Part shown: positions 24,044 through 34,787 of the stretch, piece by piece
Numbering within the stretch: the first letter of the stretch is position 1
How the letters are laid out: each line of letters opens with the position of its first letter
Assembly (NCBI GenBank): GCA_019321725.1
Contig: CM033109.1
Span: 18,073,993 to 18,137,992 of the forward strand
DNA length: 64,000 bases
Reading direction: 5' to 3'
DNA from: Paulownia fortunei
Taxonomy: Eukaryota > Streptophyta > Magnoliopsida > Lamiales > Paulowniaceae
Position numbers and translations under genes: made by a program
Notes under the pieces: generated by a model
The model's database searches: none
What the model was told of the DNA's origin: nothing
The model's input: the letters and a program-made list of their open reading frames with translations, nothing else

Positions 24044-24154
24044 GAGAAAGAAATTACATAGATTACATCCTAAGAAATCAGCTAGCTAACATGCAATAAT
24101 AACCAAATCCTCTATTTTAAAAAAGGCTAATATATCAAATTCTCTACACTCCCC
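24044..24154 (-). repeat. 3' LTR fragment of Copia E
   Basis: TGTAGAGAATTTGATA on the reverse strand at 24154 matches TGTAGAGAATCTGATA at 41667, and the following 100 bases (ATCAGCTAGCTAA, ATAATAACCA) match 41557-41667. The remainder of this LTR is missing. The bases to the right, 24155-24170, read CCAGCTTGAGGGGAG on the reverse strand, the classic Copia polypurine tract with the end of the coding region before it. Confidence 0.8.
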
Positions 24155-24258
24155 TCAAGCTGGATGGTATATATTTTCCATTCCCAGCTTGTCTGTGATG
24201 TCCCGTGAGTGCTTTTGTTAGTATATGTGTGATCCGAGTACTTAAGGAAATATAAAAC
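24155..24258 (-). pseudogene. Copia E RNase H C-terminus and polypurine tract
   Basis: On the minus strand the text DKLGMENIYHPA followed by a stop and GGGGAG is the usual end of the Copia polyprotein just before the polypurine tract. The coding sequence continues at 28996 to the right, on the other side of Copia D. Joining the two sides with a single target copy gives an open LISLFHIS segment, which is what the family has there. Confidence 0.8.
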
Positions 24259-24893
24259 TATTAGAAAAATAGATTTTTTATTGCTCAAATGTGAATGAAA
24301 AAAATAGTGCACGAGTGAATGAGAAATTGTTGCTCAATTGCACATCGTGGATGACAACACTTTTGAATATGTAATGGATAGATTCGGTCATATTAAATGC
24401 ATAACTGTCGGTAACGTTCAGAAATATTTAGTAACGTTCACTTTGAATTAAATGAAGTTTTCCCATTTTGCCCGTACACTTCACTCTATAATAAGAGTTC
24501 TTCCTCCTGATTCTACATAACAACTACAAGATACAATTCTAGCATTTTGTCTTCTCTTCTGAATCCACTTAATCCTATCATTTGGTGAGATAGTTCAGAC
24601 ACATTTACTTAATTCGCCAGAGAATACCTGCTTTGTGCTAAGTGTGCTACTGGTTTCATCGTTGTATCCTGGGAAACAGACGCTCAAAGTTCCTAAAGCA
24701 CCTTCGGTGAGGGGGAAAATTTGTTTTAAGAAAACTGTATTTATACATACCTCGATTTGCTATTTTGTTTTTTGAAGTCAGACACTTAAAGCAACTTTCT
24801 GGACCAATTTATTGTTCTGTTTCTTCAATTTAAGAATTCTTACTTATGTTTCTATTTTGCAATTTAAATATTACAATATATTATTATGTACTA
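24259..24893 (+). repeat. 5' LTR of Copia D
   Basis: It starts TATTAGAAAAATAG and contains GTGCACGAGTGAATGAGAAA, CGTTGTATCCT and a CTTTAAG-type end near 24890. It is matched by 28396-28995. The 3' boundary is placed by alignment and is good to a few bases. Confidence 0.8.
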
Positions 24894-25078
24894 ATCTTAA
24901 AACAGATTCAACAGAAAGGTTTGAAAGTATTAAAAGTATTAAACTTTCCTTTGTGTTTCAGAAATAGCTACTGATCCAATTAATGGAGTTGAGGCCACTA
25001 AAGTTGTGCTAAGTTCCATTGTGCCCCATGCTGTGACTTAAGTAGCTAGCCTGGTTGTGACTGTTCTAGTTAATCATG

Positions 25079-25665
25079 GAGAGAAACTAAAGAAATTCAA
25101 TGGCTTGAATTTCAAGAGATGGCAGTAGAAGATGCTTTTCTATCTGACCACCTTGAAGCTTGCAAGTTCTTGACTGAGGATCCTCCCAAACTCAAAGAAA
25201 GTGAGGGAGACGTCTAAGTTGTTAGTGTTGTTGATGCATGGAAACATTCTGCTATATAGCATGTATAACTCAATGAAAATAACTAAGGAGTTGTGGTAGT
25301 CTTTGGACTGAAAATATAAGACTAAGGATATGGGGGCCAAAAAGTTTATTGTTGGCCGCTTCTTTGATTATAAAATGGACTGTAAAACTATAATTAGTCA
25401 AGTACAAAAGCTCCAAGTGATCTTGCATGAGATTCATGCCTAGGGGATGGCCTTGAGTGAAACTTTCCAAGTGGCAGCAATCATTGAAAAGCTACCATCA
25501 GCCTGGAAAGATTTCAAGAATTACTTAAAGCACAAGTGAAAGGAGATGAACATCGAAGAACTCATTGTTAGGCTATGAATTGAGGAAGACAACAGAGGTT
25601 CTGAGAAGGTTATAGTTGTGGCATAGTGTGTCACAAGTCCTCTGAGTGTAGGAAGCCGAAGAGGA
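25079..25665 (+). pseudogene. Copia D gag
   Basis: The stretch FNGLNFKRW near 25095 starts the typical Copia gag; VVSVVDAWKHS, KELW, GAKKFIVGRFFDYKM, ISQVQKLQVILHEIH and [17 protein letters not shown] follow to about 25540. The zinc knuckle near 25625-25665 is only half kept (VCHKSSECRKPK); the first Cys pair is lost to a frame break. Several stops (for example after RWQ at 25127 and at 25440) prevent translation. Gag would package the element RNA. Confidence 0.8.
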
Positions 25666-25729
25666 ACAATGAAGCAAATGTGGTTGATGATAACTCTCGA
25701 GAGGTTTTTGATATAAACCTCATTGTAGT

Positions 25730-26862
25730 GATTTCTGAGGTGAATCTGGTGAGTTCAAACCCAAAGGAATGGTGGATTAATACTTGGTGTTACCCAACAT
25801 GTGTGCTCCAATAAGGAGATATTTAGTTATTTTGAAGTAATATAAAGAAGATGTTTATAGGAAATTCAACTACATCTAACATCAAAGGTCAAGGCTAGGT
25901 AGTTTTAAAGATGACTTTTGGAAAAGAGCTGACTCTTAATAATGTATTGTATGTGCCAGAGATCCAAAAGAATTTGGTGTCTGGGTCGCTACTAAACAAG
26001 TATGGTTTTCCCATGATCTGTGAGTCAGATAGAGTGATTTTTACTAATAATGGAATGTTTGTAGGAAAGGCTTATATGTCTGATGGGCTATTTAAGCTCA
26101 ATGTAATGACTATCAAACTTAAGATGAATAAAATGAATAACTCTTCCGCTTACTTGCTTGAGTCTTCCAATTTGTGGCATGATAAACTAGGACATGTTAA
26201 TTATGATAGTGTAGATTAATAAATTTAAATTGCAAACCTATATTCCATATTGATTCTAGACATAAGTGTGAAACTTGTACTGAGGTAAAATTAACAAGGT
26301 CATCCTTCCAACTTTTGAAAGAGATACTAAACCACTTGATTTAAATCATACGGATATATGTGATTTAAAAGCTATATAAACATGTGGTGGTAATAAGCAT
26401 TTCATTACTTTTGTTCATGATAGCACAAAATATTGTTATGTATATCTTCTCAAAAGTAAAAACAAAGTTATAGGAAAATTTGTTCTCTATAAAAATCAAG
26501 TTGAAAATCAACTCAACAGAAAAATTAAGGTGCTAGGAAGTGATCGAAGAGGCGAGTATGAATCACCATTTATTGAATTTTGTGCACAACACGGAATCAA
26601 ACACGAAACAATGACACCTTATTTACTTTACAAAATGGTATTGCAGAACAAAAAAATTATACGTTGAAAGAAATGATGAATGCACTGTTAATAAGTTTTG
26701 GGTTGCCTCAGAACATATGGGGAGAAGCTGTGTTGTCAGCCAATTACCTTTTAAATAAGGTGCTCCAGAAGAAAGAGGACAAAAGCCCCTACGAGTTATG
26801 GAAAAACAGAAAGCCTTACTACAAATATTTACAAATGTGGGGGTGTCTTGCCAAAGTGGTTG
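25730..26862 (+). pseudogene. Copia D protease and integrase
   Basis: The protease active site, normally D-T-G-A-T, reads N-T then G-V-T-Q-H-V-C after a one-base shift at about 25786, so the catalytic Asp has become Asn. The frame at 25911-26219 runs from the protease end (LTLNNVLYVPEIQKNLVS) into the pre-integrase domain (LWHDKLGHVNY). Integrase follows through several shifts: C-E-T-C zinc residues near 26270, TDICD with the first catalytic Asp at 26350-26364, and GSDRRGEYES with the second at about 26537. NGIAEQKN...GLPQNIWGEAVLSANYLLNK lies at 26640-26760. At WGCLAK (about 26857) the sequence jumps to the RT catalytic box. Confidence 0.8.
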
Positions 26863-27957
26863 TATCATTTTATATCTTTACGTAGATGACATACTTATCA
26901 TTGGCAATAATGATAAGATGATTAAATCCACTAAAGATATGTTGAACTCAAGATTCGACATGAAGGATATGAGATTAGCTGATGTGATCCTTGTATAAAA
27001 AATCTATAGAACATAAAAAAGACTTGTTTTGTACCTGACTCATTATGTGGACAAGATTCTTGAGAAATTTAACAAGAATGATTCTGCATTGGCTAGAACC
27101 TCGATAGATGCAAGTCAACATCTATCAAAAAATAGAAGAGAGAGTATCTATCAAGTAGAGTACTCTAGAACCATCGGAAGGCTGATGTACTTGATGAGTT
27201 GTACAAGACCAGACATGGCCTACATAGTTAGAAAACTGAGTAGATACACGAGTAATCTAGGGGCTGACCACTAGAAAGGGATAGTGAGAGTACTAAGGTA
27301 CTTAAGATATACTCGTGGTTATGGGTTTCATTATACTAGATATCTCGCTGTTATTGAAGGATACAATGATACCAACTGAATATTTGATATCAAAGACTCA
27401 AAGTCTACAAATGGATTTAGATTCATACTGGGAAGTGCAGTTATTTCATGAAAATCTTCTAAGCAAATAGTAATAGCAAGATCCACTATGGAATCTGAAT
27501 TTATAGCCCTAAACAAGTGTGGTGAAAAGGTTGAATGGCTACACCAATTCTTAGAGGATATTCTGAGATGACCAAAGCCTGTGCCAACGATATGCATACA
27601 TTGTGATAGCCAATCTGCGATTAAAAGGGCACAGAGCAACATATATAATGGTAAGTCTAGACATATATGTCGTAGACACAATACCATAAGACAACTACTC
27701 TCAACTAGCATTATCTCTGTTGACTACATGAAGTTAAAGGATAACCTGGCAGATCCGCTAACCAAAAGGTTAAATAAAGAGTTAGTTACAAAATCATTAA
27801 GAGGAATGGGACTTAAACCTTTGAAGAATGAGTTGATACAATGGAAACCTAACCTAGCTGACTGGAGATCTCATGATCTAGGTTCAAAGGGACAACCTAA
27901 TTGTAAAGACTTAGAGGATTGCTATGGAAGTTATCTCCTATCCATTCCTATTGAGTA
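26863..27957 (+). pseudogene. Copia D reverse transcriptase C-terminal part and RNase H
   Basis: CIILYLYVDDILIIGNND starts just after the deletion, with the catalytic YVDD at 26879-26890. The frame 27029-27274 contains YSRTIGRLMYLMSCTRPDMAYIV, the standard RT end. RNase H follows through 27300-27957: KDSKSTNGFRFILGSAVIS, SKQIVIARSTMESEFIAL, ICIHCDSQSAIKRAQS and DNLADPLTKRL. Stops at 26996 and near 27275, 27380 and 27570 break it. Fingers and palm of RT upstream of YVDD, and the C-terminal part of integrase, are absent. Confidence 0.85.
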
Positions 27958-28395
27958 AGAGTGATGTCTGTAAGAAAAGAATAAGCAATAGGCTTTTAAT
28001 GATTCTTATGCGTCGGGAGTCCAAACAAAGTAAAGCGGGTTACTTTAATTGAGAATCACCTATGTGAGAATAAAGTGGGGCCGCTTCAAAGAGAATTGTG
28101 TGAAGCTCAATTCTTAGAAACTCTCACAGAATCAAGCGCATTTTCATGGCCATAAACGAACATAATAATGAGAACTGAGTTGTGTTAGGAAGAATCCTGT
28201 GTAAGGTATATCATCGTTTACATAAAATGCAGAACAATTCAAGGACATAGTGTCTACTGGTCAGCTAGTAAATTAAATATACTTTCACAAGGAAAGGTTC
28301 AAAGGGTAACACCTACCTATCCTATGCAGGTTTCAACTATGGAACTTTATCACCAAGTCTTCCAAATCTTTACAATTTCCATTCATGTGGGGGAT

Positions 28396-28995
28396 TATTA
28401 AGAAAATGGGTCTTTTTTTGCTCAAATGTGTATGAGAAAAATGGTGCACGAGTGAATGAGAAATTGTTGCTCAATTGAACATCGTGGATGACAACACTTT
28501 TGAATATGTAATGGATCGATTCGGTCGTGGTAAATATATAACTACCAGTAACGTTCAAAAATGTTTAGTAACATTGACTTTGAATTGAATTAGGTTTTTC
28601 TATTTTACCCCTTCTACACAACAACTACAACATACAACTCCAGCATTCTGTCTTCTCTTCGGCTTTCTCTTAATCCTAAATCCTTTGGTGAGATAGTTCA
28701 GAAACATTTGCTCAGTTTGCCAGAGAGTAGCTATTTTGTGCTAAATGTGCTATTGGTTTAATCGTTGTATCCTAGGAGACAGACGTTCAAAGTTCCTCAA
28801 ACACCTATTGTGAGGGGCGAATCTATTTTAAGAAAACTATATTTACACAAGCCTCGATTTACTGTTTTATTCTTTGAAATCGAACGCTCAAAGCAACTTT
28901 CTAGACTAGTTTATTGTTCTGTTTCTTCAATTTATTAATTCTTACTTCTATTTCTGTTTTGCAATTTAAATATTGCAGTATATTATTTTGTAAGA
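28396..28995 (+). repeat. 3' LTR of Copia D
   Basis: It is preceded by the polypurine run ATGTGGGGGAT (28385-28395) and aligned with 24259-24893 throughout, including GTGCACGAGTGAATGAGAAA and the CTTCTCTTC segment. Confidence 0.8.
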
Positions 28996-30057
28996 GAAAC
29001 AATGAAATAAGACTTGCTTCAACCTTCTCTTTGATGAAAGTGGCGATCAATCTCCATGTGCTTGCTTCCCCATGCTCAATTGGGTTATGTGCAAGATGGT
29101 AACTTTTATTATCGCAATATAACTTTATTAATATTCACATAGGCATTTCAGTTCATTCAATAAAGACTATCAACTCATAAATTACAAGGGCTAATACTCT
29201 AAATTCAGCTTCCACACTCAATCTTGCAACATCTGCATTGTTTCTTACTCCTCCATGTTATTAAATTCCCTCCAAGGAATGTACAACAGCCTAAGGTAGA
29301 TCTTCTATCATTAATGGAGCTTGCCAAATCGCATCAGTAAAGACTTCAACATCTAAACCTTTATTTTGCTTGGCTACCTCACAATTTTAAAACTGTTTGT
29401 AAAGGATCTTCTCTAGTGCATAAATTGACTTACTAACTGATAAATCAAGTATACGAGAGAAAAATTAACTTCCCAACAAGTTTTTGGTAACCTTCCCTAT
29501 TAACATCCTCTCTTCCAAGCAAGTACATCTTTAAAAGAGCTTTCATCTCTTTATTAATTGCTTCTCGTCATTTTGGAACCTGTAGAGCTTCATGAACGTC
29601 ACAAGAAATACTGATATAAGACAGATTAGTGGTAAAGGCTCTAAATGAACTATTAAGAGCACTACAAGAAACAAAATGAGCAATATGTTGTTGTGTACAA
29701 GATCGACTGGATTTTTTTAGAGCAATGGGTATATCCAAATCCTCCAATAAGGGCTTAGAAATAGGATCTACCTAAGTGCTCGATTTTATTTCAAGAGTTA
29801 AAGATTGGCCCTTTTTAAGAGGTGATAGATTCCTTCCTCTTCTCATGGAATATTTAATCAACTTTTTTCCCTTATAAGTTTTTTCTTTTGCCACTTTTTC
29901 CTTCTTTATTTCCTTTTCAATTGTAATATCTTCAAGAATTTCTCCACAACTCGCCCAATCTCTCCTACCTCTCCCCCTACTTCTTTTCTTGGGAGGATAC
30001 TTCCCAAAAATTCACTTTTCCTCCAATCTCACCCCACAGTGAATTTTGGGTGGTGCA
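28996..30057 (-). pseudogene. Copia E RNase H, RT remnant and end of integrase
   Basis: On the minus strand from left: KHMEIDRHFIKEKVEA (29075-29028), YCDNKSYHLAHNP (about 29130-29085), RLSVEAEFRVLALVIYEL (about 29220-29165) and LDVEVFTDA (about 29370) are RNase H landmarks. YQKLVGKLIFLS near 29490-29460 is the end of RT. Immediately upstream is KEMKALLKM (about 29540), which belongs to the beginning of RT, so nearly the whole RT core is missing at about 29515. IALKKSSRSC, the segment before RT, lies near 29720-29695. At 30057 the sequence is interrupted by a solo LTR. Confidence 0.75.
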
Positions 30058-31638
30058 TGTGATACCCGAGCCTCTCACTACTCACATGGCCAAATATGAT
30101 TCATGCATTACATGTTAATTGCGTGTTATTTGCATTTATATTGACATCATATAATTTATTTTATTTTATACGGCATTCTTAATCATTAAACTTAATTTTG
30201 AAGCTTTCACACGGTATTGATTATCGAATCCCCTAACCTAAATGGTTAATTCTACATTGGGATAAGAATAAAATTAAGTATCAATACGATGAATATTACT
30301 AGGTTACACGTTATAATTTTTAGAAGTGTTAAAAGTGTCACTAGTAAGTTTATATGGTTTAATTTGATTTGATCAAGTTATTTCAATATATATATTTGTA
30401 AATTAACATACTTGGAATATTGGACATGATATAATGTGATTTAAGTGTCATATTACAAGGTCCATATGTACATATAATTTTAGAACTGCAAACATGACAA
30501 GCATTTAAGAATTGGATGCCAATCGGTTTAGAGATCAAATGAACGGTTAAGAAATTATGATTGAATTTATTATCCGATCATATGAAAATTAAAATAGGTT
30601 GTAAATATATAAATCAATAATGAGAAACACTATATTATAGCTGTATAAGATGTGTGTACCTCAGATTTGAACCACCACTTAACACCTCAAGCCTTGCCAC
30701 CTCAAGCTTTGCCTTAACCTTTCTTCATTTCTATCCTTGAACCACGACCCAAAACTATTTTCTGATCTATTTTACCTCCAAAACCTCCATATGAAATTTA
30801 GAAGTTGCTCCCAAGTGAAGAAAAAGTGAAGGAAGCAAAGGGAAGTAAGGAGGAGCAAGTAGAGACTTAAAATTTTGCATAGGTGAGCTTAACCTATGTT
30901 TTGATTTTAATTCTTAAATTGTTTGAGGGTTTATGATTTTTAAAGATTCTATTATTGTTTATAATCATGTTAGGATGTTATGTATGATCTTATAATTCAC
31001 AAAAGAATGATTTTTAGTTGCAAAATCCCAATAGAAATCACTAAGGACAGAAACTGTACACTTGTTAGTTTTTGTTTTTAAAGCTTTATACATGTATAAT
31101 AACTTGATTAAAACCTACATATTTCACCATATATGTGTTTATATATGAGTTTAGGTGATGTATGTAAGTTTAGAGAGGTTATAAATTGAAATGTGGTTTG
31201 ATTTTTAAAGAGAGACCCAAAACTGTCATGATAGAATTTACAGTTTCTGTGTTGTGATAATTGGGCTGGTTTTACTGAGGTAAATCAGTAATTTTAGGAC
31301 ATTATAAAAAATGGTTACATTTCTCTACATGTTATCTAAGTGTGGTAAAAATTTGAGAGTGATTGAATATGTTTAAGGATGTCAAAGTTAGCATGCAACT
31401 AAATTGGATAACAGAAAAATGTGAAAATATGAATGTGTCCCATTTGATCACTTAGCATGTTTCAACGTAGACATATTGCTATTGAGTGTTAACAATTAGG
31501 TACATGCTATTAGAGTTATAATACTTCAATTACATGATGTTTGTATGTATTTAAGATGAGAAATTGAGGTATTTGAGGGACTATATTGGGTTTTAGTTTG
31601 TGAAAGCTTGATTGTTAGCTAAATAGCTTGGTGTTTAA

Positions 31639-33684
31639 TAGGGGTGATCATAATTTTAAAAAAACTGCCCGAACCACCCGAATTGTCTCGTACCACACCG
31701 TTAATATTGATTTATCATAAAAAATATAATTTAAAATACAAAACAAAAACCACACCATTTTAGCGGTGCAATGGCGGTTTGGGAGCTAAAAAACCGAACC
31801 GCCTATTTATACATTAAAAGAGTAATTTTATAATTAACATATTATATAAAACCTTAATAATTAAACTGATTATTATTTTTTCCAACTCACATCTCTCAAC
31901 TTTAAGACTTAAGATAAAAAATAAGAGTAACAACTATTGATGAGTGAATTTTATACCTATTAATTGAGTACCATTTGCTTAAATTTTTGATTAATTTTTG
32001 AGTATTTATGTTACTTTTTATGCATTTAGTTTGATATATTTTAGGTAATGGCAAAATGAGAAGAAAATGGAAAGAAACATAAAACTTGGTTAACATTTTG
32101 AATAATCTACTTTTGGTGCTATTAAGGGCAGTATTCGTATTTCAATCATAACATTTTTCTCCAATATCATTTTGATTTGTTTCTTGAACCATTGGAAATA
32201 TAAGAGATAGTTCTATAACTTTTATGTTTACCATGAAATCCAGTTATTTTTATTTCAATGAGAAAAATCAGGTTAAATAGTTTGCACTTGACTGAAAATT
32301 TCTAGTATGACATATTTTGGTATTTTAGGCATAACTCTTTCCACATATTTCATATTGAATTGATTCAAGTGCCTATAGAAATCCAAGACACATAGATACA
32401 ATTTATATGAAGACACCAAAATCCAGTTATGCTTTGAAAGTGGTGAAACATCGGTTGAAAGAAGCTTTAAGTGCTGCAGATACAAATTTTGGGCAGCAGG
32501 TGTAGCGCCTAGGCGCTGCTGGGCAGACAAGTAAGGACAAAATCATTATTTTTCCCTCTTTAGGTCATCTCCTATGTGATTTTCAACAATTCAAAATCCT
32601 CAGGTGAAGAAATCAGATTTTTTTTAGAGAAGGAGAGAGGGAGAGAAGAGAAAACAAGTCAAGAAAGAAGAAGGAAGAAGAAGAAGAAGATGAGAGAATT
32701 CTTTCAAGATTTGAGAAGAAAACATCTAAAAGGGAAGAAACTCATCATCTTCCAAGTTTTATTTCATTTTCCTCATTTTCTCATTAATTATGTTCATAGA
32801 TATTGTTAAATTATCTTTCATTTTTATCATCATGAACTAATTTTCTTTTTTAGAGTTGTGATGTAATCTAATTAGAATGTGTTGAATATTTTTATCAATT
32901 CAATTCTCAATTTATCTTCAAGTTCAGTTTTCTACATTGTTCTTAATACTTTCAATTATTTGGCCACTAATTGAATGATTTGCTAATTATATTGACCCGG
33001 GAGGTGATATATGTGTCTAGTTCTATGTATAGAGAACCATAAATTGCATGTGAGATAGGAATATACTTGCATGGTTTGTGTAGTCTTATTGGAGATCCAT
33101 AGAACTAAATGAATTATTGATTGTTGTAATTCACATAGGAATATAGTGAGTTAGCAATTGATGGTATTTTCATTAGACCTTGGGAGAGGCTAGTGGATAA
33201 TTTAGGAATTCTCGACTATCACTTGGGAATTAGATTGAGATTGATGAGATGAATTATTCAATTCGGATTAATTACGGTGAAATCATAACCCTAGGCTTTT
33301 AAGTTTTTGAATTTCATCATTAGTTAATTTTGATCACTAGTTAGTTTAGATACATTTAGTTTATAATCATAAAAACTCATTTTTATTTATTCAAATAAAA
33401 TTAGAGTTAACATAATTTCAGTACTTAATAATTCAACAATTCTCGTGAAAACGATAATTTATTCATCACTTTATTACTTGTATACGATAACATGCACTTG
33501 CGTTCACGAAATTTTACAACAAAAACCACCAAACCGCCCGTAACCGCCTGCAACCGCTTAAAATTGTACTTTCGTTTTATTTGACAAAACCGCAATTTAA
33601 AATTATTTTCCAACAAAACTGCATATGGTAATTCAGTTTGAAATTAGTGAAAAAAACTGCAAAACCGCACCATGATCACCCCTA
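31639..33684. mobile_element. Non-autonomous hAT-type DNA transposon with exact 8-bp target duplication
   Basis: The ends are TAGGGGTGATCAT (31639-31651) and ATGATCACCCCTA (33672-33684), perfect 13-bp inverted repeats. The 8 bases outside are GTGTTTAA on both sides (31631-31638 and 33685-33692). Eight-base duplications and TAGGGGTG-type ends are diagnostic of hAT elements. Within about 180 bases of both ends are clustered copies of ACCGCC / GGCGGT, the subterminal repeats where hAT transposases bind. No transposase is encoded. Most of the interior (31938-33518) is a solo LTR, so the original hAT was only about 470 bp. Confidence 0.92.
31938..33518 (+). mobile_element. Solo gypsy LTR (Athila/Tat-like) nested inside the hAT element
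   Basis: It begins TGATGAGTGAATTTTATACC. Its 3' part (33230-33518) matches the gypsy LTR end at 16250-16559, with shared GAATTATTCAATTCGGATTAAT-type, TTTAGTTTATAATCAT and CATCACTTTATTACTTG segments. It contains GCGCCTAGGCGCTGC near 32505 and a purine-rich run at 32618-32700. The exact ends are uncertain: an exact direct repeat ACAAC (31930-31934 and 33516-33520) lies close to both ends and may be the target duplication if the terminal bases have changed. The open frames at 32273-32530 and 32576-32809 are LTR sequence. Confidence 0.75.
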
Positions 33685-34787
33685 GTGTTTAAGGTCTTAG
33701 TATGAGATTTTGTGCTTCCAACTTGCCAAATTGGGAATGATGCTTGATGTTGAGTAATATTACAGGCTATTTTACATCTAAGGTTGGAGATGAATACTAA
33801 ACAAATTTAGACTAAGCCACCAACCAAGTGAAAGGTAAGTAAAGATTCATTTGCAACTATAATGCATAGACATAGTAAATGTGTGAATTATATGTAATAT
33901 CATAAATCATATGTGCATAGTAGAGGGCTCTCCATTGAGCATACATATATGGGCATTGTCATTGATACGTGCATGCATCATATACGAGTATTGTGTTGCA
34001 CGGCATGATTCTGAGAAAGGAAAATATTTTGCTGACCACTACTAGTGCACCGAAGCATGCATGGATTTGTATGGTTTTATGCATGGATTTACAGGTTCAT
34101 GTGCATGAATTTGCATGCGTATGAGTATGCATGAATTTGCATGCTTATATAATTATTGGTCATTAGATTATGGCGGTGTACAGAGCTCTTTTCTGGTACA
34201 TGGGATAGTAGCATTAGTCAGGGGTCCAAGAAAGAAATAATTTTGAGAGAAATATTTTTATGCATAAAATTGCATTGTGGGCATAACATTTTGAGATGAA
34301 TGACTTGATATTGTGGATTATTCTTTGACATGCATAATTTTTACTTGTTGAGCATTAGCTCATATAGTTTATGCATTATAGGTGAGTACGACGATGCTTG
34401 AAGCATTTTTTACTGTTTGGGCGGCTGTTGGAGCTCCTGCATATGCCTAAGAGAGTGTGTACATGGATGATGGGCTGTTGGGCTATTTTGTTGGCTTGTT
34501 ATATTTTGAGTCTGTTGTATTATAGACTGGTACTATATTTCGCTTTTAAAACTTTATTGTAAATAAGTATATAAATATTATAGTCGTTATGGGTGTTGTG
34601 TTTTTATATAAATACTAATCCTGCTATATACATGACATGTGTGAGAAAGTATTTTAAACAGGATTGTGCATGTAAGAAGTGATTTATCTTTTCTTAAAGT
34701 GTTACACAAAAAAATCTCGTATGTACACAGGGTCTATCATGTCAAATTATACAATATATATGGTTGTGTAGTGATAGGGGTGTTACA

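Larger units (their letters stand above)
24259..28995 (+). mobile_element. Ty1/Copia retrotransposon D, near full length with an internal pol deletion
   Basis: The two LTRs (24259-24893 and 28396-28995) align along their length. Between them lie gag, protease, integrase, part of RT and RNase H in plus orientation, with a GTGGGGGAT polypurine tract at 28387-28395. The flanks are AAAAC (24254-24258) and GAAAC (28996-29000), a 5-bp target duplication with one transition; excising the element restores the reading frame of Copia E's RNase H. The LTR termini are decayed (TATTAG and TATTAA in place of TGTTAG). The two LTRs differ at many sites and the frames are broken, so the insertion is not recent. 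Confidence 0.85.
30058..34787 (+). mobile_element. Solo LTR (chromovirus-type gypsy) with exact 5-bp target duplication, carrying a nested hAT
   Basis: It begins TGTGATACCCGAGCCTC and ends GGGGTGTTACA. The five bases on each side are identical, GTGCA at 30053-30057 and 34788-34792. Without the nested hAT and its duplicated target the LTR is 2676 bp. It is related to 1562-4431 over its length. There is no internal gag/pol, so it is a product of LTR-LTR recombination. Removing it reconnects Copia E's integrase end (SMDVSFF at the right) to the following segment at the left. Plus or minus orientation is assigned from the 1562-4431 relative. Confidence 0.92.

Noticed and set aside
27331..27711. 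126-codon minus-strand frame
   Set aside because: It is antisense to the clearly recognisable RNase H of Copia D.
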